A stretch of DNA of 5,710 nucleotides from ZC4RG30 sp041168985 (GTDB lineage Bacteria; Pseudomonadota; Gammaproteobacteria; Steroidobacterales; Steroidobacteraceae). The stretch covers positions 1 to 5,710 of the forward strand of contig JBEEKA010000148.1 of assembly GCA_041168985.1 (NCBI GenBank). The letters are read 5' to 3'. Every line of letters starts with the position of its first letter. Positions within the stretch are counted from its first letter, which is position 1. A program made the position numbers and the translations under genes. This document shows positions 1-5,045 of this stretch, piece by piece. The notes below the pieces were generated by a model. It was not told the origin of the DNA, made no database searches, and saw nothing but the letters and a program-made list of their open reading frames with translations.

Positions 1-970
1 CGCCGCTTTCATGCCAGCCATCCAGCCAGCGAAAGGTCTTCCAGTCGCGACCCAGGGCGAAATTGCTGCGCGCTCCGAAAAAGATCGTCGCGTTCACGGA
101 CTTCATGCAGGAGATCGCGACGATCACGGCGATGACGGCGCTGGAGCCGGGGCCGAAAGCCAGTCGGAAGAGGTCGGCGGCCGGCGTCTGTGACGCCGCG
201 AGCCCCTCGCGGCCCAGGCCATGCAGGTACGCGAAGTTCACGGCGATGTAGAAAAGCGTGACCGCGCCGAGACCCAGCACCAGTCCACGCACGACACCCC
301 GCCGGGCATCCTGTGCCTCGGCGGATATGTAGGCGGCCTCGTTCCAGCCGCCATAGGTCAGCAGCACGAAAACCATGGCGAGTCCCAGTTGTCCCGCCGA
401 CGTCGACGTGCCGGCCGACTGCGGCGCCGGGGTGGGCGCCATGCCATGGGCCTTTAACCCCGCGACGACAAGGCTCACGAACGCGACGAGAGCGATGCCC
501 AGGAACAGGTTTTGCGCCGCGCGTGCATGGTGGATACCAAGCCAGTTCACGGCGCTGAGCAGCACGGTGAGGATCGCGGCCCACCAGTAGGTGGAGTGCT
601 GCCCCAGGGGGAGCAAGGGGGAGATGTAGTCGCCGAAGGCAATCGCCAGCATCGCGATGGAACCGGTGACGATGACCGTTGCGCGCGACCAGGCGTACAG
701 GAAGGCGAGGCGCGGCCCCCAGGCGAGGCGCAGGAAGTGATACTCGCCGCCGGCGTCGGGGAAGGTCGTCGCAAGTTCCGCGTAACAGAGGGCACCGAGC
801 ACGGACGCCATGCCGCCCAGCAGCCAGAACGCGAGCAGTCCGGCATCGGACGGCACCATGCCCGCGACGAGCGCTGGCGTCTTGTAGATTCCGGCACCGA
901 CGACCGTGCCCACGATCAGGGATACGATGTCGAAGCTGCGGAGGATGGGCCGCGGGGCGGAAGCGGTCAT
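1..970 (-). CDS. APC-family amino acid permease, C-terminus cut by window edge
   Basis: Inner-membrane secondary transporter for amino acids or related amines. The reading frame stays open from ATG at 970 down to the left edge (323 codons visible), so the last few helices of a usual 430-480 residue protein are missing. Seen: the helix 1 substrate-binding signature GTVVGAGIY (residues 21-29); the conserved loop GGEYHFLRLAWGPRLAFLYAW (74-94, G-G-x-Y plus A-x-G); the broken helix 6 motif TYGGWNEAAY (205-214) followed by SAEAQDARR, equivalent to the E-E-x-x-N-P-x-R segment; and the helix 8 region NATIFFGARSNFALGRD (293-309). The GGWNE form of helix 6 recalls the LAT/SteT-like branch, but substrate cannot be assigned. 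Hydrophobic segments recur roughly every 30-40 residues. The start is supported by AAGGA 6 nt upstream and by the motif 1 distance. It is transcribed away from the hydrolase gene and shares a very short intergenic space with it. Confidence 0.93.
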   Translation of the reverse strand, partial: MTASAPRPILRSFDIVSLIVGTVVGAGIYKTPALVAGMVPSDAGLLAFWLLGGMASVLGALCYAELATTFPDAGGEYHFLRLAWGPRLAFLYAWSRATVIVTGSIAMLAIAFGDYISPLLPLGQHSTYWWAAILTVLLSAVNWLGIHHARAAQNLFLGIALVAFVSLVVAGLKAHGMAPTPAPQSAGTSTSAGQLGLAMVFVLLTYGGWNEAAYISAEAQDARRGVVRGLVLGLGAVTLFYIAVNFAYLHGLGREGLAASQTPAADLFRLAFGPGSSAVIAVIVAISCMKSVNATIFFGARSNFALGRDWKTFRWLDGWHESG

Positions 971-976
971 CGGCGG

Positions 977-981
977 TCCTT
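977..981 (-). promoter_or_regulatory. Ribosome binding site of the APC permease
   Basis: Read on the minus strand this is AAGGA, 6 nt before the ATG at 970. It fixes the permease start. It sits beside the hydrolase Shine-Dalgarno sequence on the opposite strand. Confidence 0.7.
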
Positions 982-987
982 GGGAGG
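982..987 (+). promoter_or_regulatory. Ribosome binding site deciding the hydrolase start
   Basis: GGGAGG lies 7 nt before the TTG at 995. It is 19 nt before GTG 1007 and 22 nt before ATG 1010, which is too far for either. This favours the TTG start, which also adds an arginine ahead of the signal-peptide hydrophobic core. Confidence 0.5.
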
Positions 988-994
988 GCGGGCG

Positions 995-1855
995 TTGCTC
1001 AGATTCGTGATGGCGTGGGTGGCGACGGGGATATTGTGTTTCGCCCTCTCGAGCGCGCCGGCGGGCGCAGCCGTGCGCGACGCGGAGTTTCTCACGTCGG
1101 ATGGTGTGCGACTACATTACCGCGAGGCGGGCGAGGGCGCTCCGACCTTGGTGTTCATCCCGGGCTGGCTGATGCCCGCGGAAATCTTCGATGCCCAGCT
1201 GCAGGCGCTTTCCGCGCACCGGCGCGTGGTCGTCCTGAGTCCCCGTTCGCAGGGGCGGTCCGAACTCTTCATGGGACCCCATACGCCGGAGCGGCGTGCG
1301 CGGGACATCGATGAATTCGTCCGGCAGGCGGTGGCGGGGCCCTTCGTGCTGGTCGGCTGGTCGCTCGGGGTGATGGAAGGGCTCGATTACGTGCAGCGTT
1401 TTCGGCCCGCCGGACTGAAGGGCATGGTGCTGGTCGACAACTCCATCGGCGAAGCCACGCCGCCCCGGCCTTCTGGCCGCAAGCGATCCGCGATGACCGA
1501 CGCTGAATACCGGGCCTGGTTGCCGGCCTTCGTTCGCGGCATGTTCCGGTCGGCCCCGCCTGGCGCCTTCCTCGATATGATTGATCGCAGCGCACAACGG
1601 GTGCCTCGCGATATTGCGGACGAACTGTTGGCCAAACCCTACCCGCGCGAATATTATAAGTCGGTTATCTACCGGGAGGCCGTGCCCGTGCTCTACGCGA
1701 TTACCCCGCGTTTCAAGGAGCAGGGGGAGGCCCTGAAGGCGCGACTCCCGACCGCACGCGTGAGCATCTATCCCGAAGCGGGCCATGCCCTCTTCGTCGA
1801 TGCCGCAGTCCGTTTCAACAGCGACGTCGAGCGCTTTGTCGAGGGGATCCGCTGA
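995..1855 (+). CDS. Exported alpha/beta hydrolase
   Basis: Probable periplasmic esterase-like hydrolase of 286 residues. Numbering is from TTG 995, chosen for GGGAGG 7 nt upstream and for R3 in the signal-peptide n-region; ATG 1010 (281 residues) is the alternative. A signal peptide covers about residues 1-25, with cleavage near APAGA/AV. The fold then follows in order: FIPGW oxyanion-hole strand and loop (54-58), nucleophile elbow GWSLG (121-125, Ser123), VLVDNS after the next strand (145-150), a helical cap region (about 155-230), and the catalytic histidine loop EAGHALF (261-267, His264). The usual acid after the seventh strand (G-x-x-D) is not seen: the segment reads VLYAITPRFKEQG. Asp148 is therefore the best candidate acid. 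The frame stays open upstream to 512, but that part lies antisense to the permease and is not coding. The gene is 2 bp ahead of the M23 peptidase gene, suggesting an operon. Substrate is unknown. Confidence 0.88.
   Translation: MLRFVMAWVATGILCFALSSAPAGAAVRDAEFLTSDGVRLHYREAGEGAPTLVFIPGWLMPAEIFDAQLQALSAHRRVVVLSPRSQGRSELFMGPHTPERRARDIDEFVRQAVAGPFVLVGWSLGVMEGLDYVQRFRPAGLKGMVLVDNSIGEATPPRPSGRKRSAMTDAEYRAWLPAFVRGMFRSAPPGAFLDMIDRSAQRVPRDIADELLAKPYPREYYKSVIYREAVPVLYAITPRFKEQGEALKARLPTARVSIYPEAGHALFVDAAVRFNSDVERFVEGIR
1841..1846 (+). promoter_or_regulatory. Possible ribosome binding site for the M23 gene
   Basis: GAGGGG lies within the last hydrolase codons, 11 nt before the GTG at 1858. The spacing is slightly long. 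Translational coupling with the hydrolase, whose stop is 2 bp before the GTG, may help initiation. Confidence 0.4.
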
Positions 1856-1857
1856 AC

Positions 1858-3312
1858 GTGCCGAGCCTGGTCCGACCGCTTTTCCGCGCACTGCCCGGCA
1901 TCCTGGCGGCGATCTGCCTACTGGCGGTGCCGTCATTGCGTGCGGAGGCGCCTGCTGCAGGCAAGTCGGCCCCGGATGCCGGTCAGGTGACGGCGGTCAA
2001 GGCAAAGGCCAAGCCGAAAACCAAGGTCAAGTCCAAGGCCAAGCCCAAAGCGAAAGCCAAGGCCAAACCCGGTGCGAAGCCCAAGGCCGGTGCCAACCGG
2101 CCGGCGGGCATGGCCTGGTTCGGGGCCAGGCCGGAAGTCGTTCGCGATGAGGAAGTCGGGGGCGGCACGATGCGTCGAGGCTGCGCCGTGACCGGTGCGG
2201 GCGCCGAGGGGCTGCTCACAGAGGCTGGTGTCCAGGACCACGAGTTCCTGAACGCGCTGCGGCGCGAGGTGCCGGCGACCGTATCCAACCTGAAGGGCTG
2301 CCTGTCCTATGTCCTGACCCTGACGCGCAGTGGCGTGCTGCGGGCCTTCGGCCTGCGGCTTCCCGCCGAGTCGGGTCAGTCCGACCGTATCGTGCTGCTG
2401 TCCCGGGAAGCGCCGGCGGAACCGGTGTCCGCGCAGACGGAAGACATTGGCAAGGCGGTCCGCGACCTGGCGACGGTCAGCCTGCCGCTGCGGGATTTCG
2501 TCGCTCATGCGCTCGATTTCCAGACGCCGCTGCCCGCGGAATCGCTGCATTCCCTGCATTCGCTGGTCGCGCAGATGCAGCCCAAGGGGCTGGAGGATGC
2601 GTCCGAGGGCCTGGTCGTCCGCGCCGCCTATGACGATGGCGACGACGAGGAAACCGCAGGCCGCATCCAGAGCGTGGAAATCCTGCGCGAGTCGACCGGA
2701 GACGTGATCCGCCAGGCCCTGTGGGTTGAACGCGATGGCCTCCCGGGCGGCTACTTCGCGCCCGATGGCACGTCCTTCGAACACTCCCTGTGGACGGCAC
2801 CCGTCAGCTTCACGCGCATTTCGCGGGGCATCGGCAACTTCAAGGTCACGGCCCGCAAGCCGGTGGTCAAGCGCACCGCGAAGGGCGGCACGAAGGTCGT
2901 GATGACGCGTGTGACCAAGCGCGGGCCACATGTCGGCGTGGATTACGCGGCCCCCACGGGCGTTCCGGTCATCGCCGTGGCCGATGGCAAGGTGATCGAG
3001 GTGGGACCGCGCGGCGGATACGGCAACCTGATCATCGTGGAGCACGCGGGGGGCTATACGACCCGCTATGCCCACCTGTCAGCGTTCTCGCCGGATGTCG
3101 AAGTCGGCACCGAAGTCCGGCGCGGCGAGGAAATCGGGTTCGTCGGATCCACCGGGTTCTCGACCGGTCCACACCTGCACTTCGAGATCCGTCGCAACGG
3201 GGTATACCTCGATCCGCTGGACCAGCGCCTGAATTTCGGACTCTGGTCGATGCGTCCGGCGGATTACCTGCCGATGCTCAAGCAGAGCCTGATCACCAAC
3301 GCCTCCCGCTGA
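1858..3312 (+). CDS. Periplasmic M23 metallopeptidase (MepM-like murein hydrolase)
   Basis: Zinc endopeptidase expected to cut peptide cross-links in peptidoglycan, 484 residues. The GTG start is required because the signal peptide follows directly (R6 and R10, hydrophobic core about 12-25, cleavage near SLRA/EA at 29); the next in-frame ATG is codon 85. Residues 48-79 form a Lys/Ala/Pro linker with strict Lys-X alternation. Residues about 100-320 form the N-terminal regulatory part seen in YebA/MepM-type proteins, including the GRIQSVEI strand, YFAPDGTSF (299-307) and PVSFTRIS (315-322). The catalytic LytM domain covers about 356-455: H358-x3-D362, H406 (YAHLS), and H439-x-H441 in GPHLHFE. 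By analogy with LytM, His358, Asp362 and His441 bind zinc while His406 and His439 are catalytic, so the active site is complete. Two mature cysteines (C109, C148) could form a disulfide. It follows the hydrolase by 2 bp and converges on the next gene. Confidence 0.95.
   Translation: MPSLVRPLFRALPGILAAICLLAVPSLRAEAPAAGKSAPDAGQVTAVKAKAKPKTKVKSKAKPKAKAKAKPGAKPKAGANRPAGMAWFGARPEVVRDEEVGGGTMRRGCAVTGAGAEGLLTEAGVQDHEFLNALRREVPATVSNLKGCLSYVLTLTRSGVLRAFGLRLPAESGQSDRIVLLSREAPAEPVSAQTEDIGKAVRDLATVSLPLRDFVAHALDFQTPLPAESLHSLHSLVAQMQPKGLEDASEGLVVRAAYDDGDDEETAGRIQSVEILRESTGDVIRQALWVERDGLPGGYFAPDGTSFEHSLWTAPVSFTRISRGIGNFKVTARKPVVKRTAKGGTKVVMTRVTKRGPHVGVDYAAPTGVPVIAVADGKVIEVGPRGGYGNLIIVEHAGGYTTRYAHLSAFSPDVEVGTEVRRGEEIGFVGSTGFSTGPHLHFEIRRNGVYLDPLDQRLNFGLWSMRPADYLPMLKQSLITNASR
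1999..2097 (+). repeat. In-frame Lys-X / K-A-P low-complexity tract in the M23 gene
   Basis: Codons 48-80 of the peptidase. From Lys48 to Lys70 every second residue is lysine (12 in a row), with Ala, Pro, Thr, Val or Ser between; the tail is PGAKPKAGA. At DNA level it is an imperfect array of AAG/AAA-GCC/CCC units. Composition resembles histone H1-like or AlgP-like tails, but it lies after a signal peptide and should therefore be periplasmic. Confidence 0.9.
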
Positions 3313-3313
3313 T

Positions 3314-4345
3314 TCAGAGCGGTGCCGGCGTCACGCGCCGGCCGACCAGCAGTACCGACCCCGCTTCTTTTTCATAGCCGATCCGGAACGGCAAGGGGCC
3401 CTTGCTCGGGTGGTTGGCGAATTCCTCGGCGAAGGCGCGGGCCGACGGATTGGCTTTCCACAGCGACTGCGGCGCCGTGAACCTGCCGTAACGGGACAGG
3501 TCGTAGAGCGCGTGCAGCCGCTCCACGCCGAAGCCCGTTTCATCCTGGACCAGGAAAGGCGCCGCCGGTGAACCGAGCAGATCCGACAACTTCGAGAAAT
3601 GCGGGCTTTGCAGCAGGTGCGACGCCGACTTAAGGAACAGGATATCGCTGTTCTGGCGTCGCAGGAAACTCGCGCCATTGGGATCGGCACGAAGCCCAGA
3701 GTTCGACAGGTCAATGACCAGGTAATCCACCGTGACCGGTCGACCATCTCTGCGCCGTGCCTCGAAGCGGACACCCTGTGGCCGCTGCGGGCTGCCTGCC
3801 GCATGTCGCTGCACTTCGCCTCCGGCCCCGAGCACCAGGGCCGCAGCGTCGTGGATCGTGCCACCGCCGAACGCAATTGAATACGCCAGCAGCCTGATGA
3901 ACTGGGGCTTCGCGCCTCCCACGCCGTTCAAGTCATGCGTGCGGTAATAGCCGAGCTGCGAGAAGAACCGGATCATCGAACATTCGCGGGCTGCCTTTTC
4001 CGGCGTGGCCTCTTCCGGCTGATCCAGCAGCCCGTATTCGGGTTTCTGGTCGGCGACCAGCGTGAGGTGCGTCGCGTCCGGAAAGAGCGACAGCGCCGTG
4101 ACCACGTCGGGTCCCGAAAACAGGTACAGCACGTCCCGGCCCTTGAGGTCCTTCAGTTCCCTCCGGCTCCAATCCACCATGCGCGTGGCGAACTGCCGTT
4201 CATAGGACGCCAGCTGCGACTGGAAACCCGTGCACGGATTTTCGGTCAGCTTCGCCAGTCCTGCCGGTGCGGCCGTGACCAGAGCGGGAGCCAGCGCCAG
4301 CAGCGCGATCGACACGGCGTGGCGGAGCGGGGCGGGAAGCGGCAT
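3314..4345 (-). CDS. Exported protein of unknown function, SGPD/LKSAS-motif family
   Basis: A 343-residue protein with a clear signal peptide (MPLPAPLRHAVSIALLALAP, cleavage near ALVTA/AP, residue 25), so periplasmic or secreted. There is no lipobox. I know no enzymatic domain in it. It resembles from memory an unnamed family of exported proteins, often lipoproteins, marked by FSGPD with a following FPDA (76-80, 88-91), a variable middle, then LKSASHLL (238-245), FVQDETG-like FLVQDETG (264-271), RYGRF (285-289) and a C-terminal PLPFRIGYE (317-325). These motifs occur here in that order; function in that family is not established to my knowledge. Mature cysteines are C38 and C122. The start at 4345 is chosen because the signal peptide begins there; the frame continues upstream to 4783 only as antisense of the cation exporter. 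A weak AGG lies 7 nt upstream. The stop is one base from the M23 stop, and the 5' end faces the exporter gene across 61 bp. Confidence 0.82.
   Translation of the reverse strand: MPLPAPLRHAVSIALLALAPALVTAAPAGLAKLTENPCTGFQSQLASYERQFATRMVDWSRRELKDLKGRDVLYLFSGPDVVTALSLFPDATHLTLVADQKPEYGLLDQPEEATPEKAARECSMIRFFSQLGYYRTHDLNGVGGAKPQFIRLLAYSIAFGGGTIHDAAALVLGAGGEVQRHAAGSPQRPQGVRFEARRRDGRPVTVDYLVIDLSNSGLRADPNGASFLRRQNSDILFLKSASHLLQSPHFSKLSDLLGSPAAPFLVQDETGFGVERLHALYDLSRYGRFTAPQSLWKANPSARAFAEEFANHPSKGPLPFRIGYEKEAGSVLLVGRRVTPAPL
3321..3347. terminator. GC-rich stem-loop at the convergent gene junction
   Basis: GCCGGCG (3324-3330) and CGCCGGC (3336-3342) pair perfectly around the 5-nt loop TCACG. GGT (3321-3323) and ACC (3345-3347) extend the stem across a 2-nt bulge. 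It starts 8 nt after the peptidase stop and lies inside the last codons of the minus-strand gene. No U-tract follows directly on either strand; the nearest T5 run on the plus strand is at 3368-3372. It may be a bidirectional transcript-end hairpin, but a classical intrinsic terminator is not shown. Confidence 0.4.
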
Positions 4346-4377
4346 TGACGAACCTGTGTGCGGGTTTCGGATCCTCG

Positions 4378-4383
4378 ATTCTA
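4378..4383 (-). promoter_or_regulatory. Possible -10 element for the SGPD-family gene
   Basis: Reads TAGAAT on the minus strand (5 of 6 to TATAAT), about 32 nt before the ATG at 4345, which would give a leader of roughly 26 nt. No good -35 match is visible at 16-18 nt, so this rests on one hexamer. Confidence 0.3.
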
Positions 4384-4394
4384 GCCTCCTGTGG

Positions 4395-4400
4395 GATACT
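4395..4400 (+). promoter_or_regulatory. -10-like hexamer placing transcription start at the exporter ATG
   Basis: GATACT (4 of 6 to TATAAT) ends exactly 6 nt before the ATG at 4407, so RNA would begin at or next to the start codon (leaderless). The only Shine-Dalgarno candidate is GGGA at 4393-4396, 10 nt from the ATG and overlapping the hexamer. No clear -35 box is seen. Confidence 0.35.
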
Positions 4401-4406
4401 TCCCGC

Positions 4407-4985
4407 ATGGAATCCCTGTTCGTTTCGACGGGCGTCGTCGCCCTCGCCGAAATCGGCGACAAGACGCAGCTGCTGGCCTTCCTGCTTGCTGCGCGGTTCA
4501 AGAAGCCGCTGCCCATCATTGCTGGCATTCTCGTCGCCACGCTGCTGAACCATGGCATGGCCGGTGCCCTCGGTGCGTGGATCACCGCGCTTCTGAAGCC
4601 CGAGGTGCTGCGCTGGGTCCTGGGACTGTCGTTCATCGGCATGGCCGTCTGGACGATGATCCCGGACAAGATCGAGGACGAGGAAACGCAGGTGGCGCAG
4701 CGTTTCGGCGTGTTCGGGGCGACGCTGGTGACGTTCTTCCTGGCGGAGATGGGGGACAAGACCCAGGTGGCGACCGTGGCCATGGCGGCTCACTTCGCCA
4801 ACCCGATCCTGGTGGTGGCCGGCACCACGCTGGGCATGTTGATCGCCGACGTGCCGGCCGTGTTCGTGGGTGACAAGCTGGCCAACCGCATTCCAATGCG
4901 GCTCGTGCATGGCATCGCGGCCGCCCTGTTCATGGTGCTGGGTCTGGCGACGTTGCTGGGCGCGGGCGCAGGCTTCGGTTTGTAG
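4407..4985 (+). CDS. UPF0016/GDT1 (TMEM165) family cation exporter, MneA-like
   Basis: Inner-membrane transporter of 192 residues, the usual length for bacterial two-repeat members. The family exports Mn2+ (MneA of Vibrio) or exchanges Ca2+/Mn2+ for protons (yeast Gdt1, human TMEM165). Both signature motifs are intact: E15-IGDKTQ in the first half and E114-MGDKTQ in the second; their acidic residues form the cation site. Six hydrophobic segments lie at about 5-27, 35-57, 66-84, 102-126, 132-155 and 165-188, arranged as an inverted tandem repeat with a charged loop (DKIEDEET, 87-94) between halves. The ATG at 4407 puts motif 1 at the normal distance from the N-terminus; the open frame back to 4230 is antisense of the neighbouring gene. 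No yybP-ykoY manganese riboswitch fits in the 61-bp upstream gap. Mn2+ export is the favoured role; Ca2+ is possible. Confidence 0.95.
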   Translation: MESLFVSTGVVALAEIGDKTQLLAFLLAARFKKPLPIIAGILVATLLNHGMAGALGAWITALLKPEVLRWVLGLSFIGMAVWTMIPDKIEDEETQVAQRFGVFGATLVTFFLAEMGDKTQVATVAMAAHFANPILVVAGTTLGMLIADVPAVFVGDKLANRIPMRLVHGIAAALFMVLGLATLLGAGAGFGL

Positions 4986-5033
4986 AAAGTACAGTGCGTG
5001 TTTCCTGCCTGTTCCGGAGGCCGTTGAAGGGTA

Positions 5034-5039
5034 GATAAT
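5034..5039 (+). promoter_or_regulatory. -10-like hexamer placing transcription start at the sensor-protein ATG
   Basis: GATAAT (5 of 6 to TATAAT) ends exactly 6 nt before the ATG at 5046. Shine-Dalgarno-like GAAGGG (5026-5031) is 14 nt and GGAGG (5016-5020) is 25 nt from the ATG, both too far for normal use. No good -35 is visible 16-18 nt upstream. A leaderless transcript, or readthrough from the exporter gene, are the two readings. Confidence 0.4.
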
Positions 5040-5045
5040 TCCTTC

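Noticed and set aside
512..994. N-terminal extension of the hydrolase frame (open from ATG 512)
   Set aside because: It is antisense to well-conserved permease motifs, gives a low-complexity Arg/Gly/Glu-rich translation, and would put the hydrolase signal peptide in mid-protein.
1906..1917. Lipoprotein processing site at Cys20 of the M23 protein
   Set aside because: The residues read A-A-I-C; isoleucine at -1 does not fit a lipobox, and a normal signal-peptidase I site follows.
1933..3075. Long minus-strand open frame (380 codons) opposite the M23 gene
   Set aside because: It is a shadow typical of GC-rich DNA: Arg/Gly/His-rich translation without motifs, opposite a gene with an intact catalytic domain.
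4349..4369. Inverted repeat CGAACC...GGTTTCG as a shared operator in the divergent spacer
   Set aside because: Arms are short and need a bulged T to pair; this level of symmetry is expected by chance.
4346..4406. yybP-ykoY manganese riboswitch before the UPF0016 gene
   Set aside because: The gap is only 61 bp and lacks the paired conserved loop sequences; the element would need about 100 nt or more.
4346..4783. Upstream extension of the SGPD-family gene to ATG 4783
   Set aside because: It overlaps the exporter in antisense and lies ahead of a clear signal peptide that begins at 4345.
5007..5021. Hairpin GCCT...AGGC after the exporter gene as a terminator
   Set aside because: Only 4 base pairs with a 7-nt loop and no T-tract after it.
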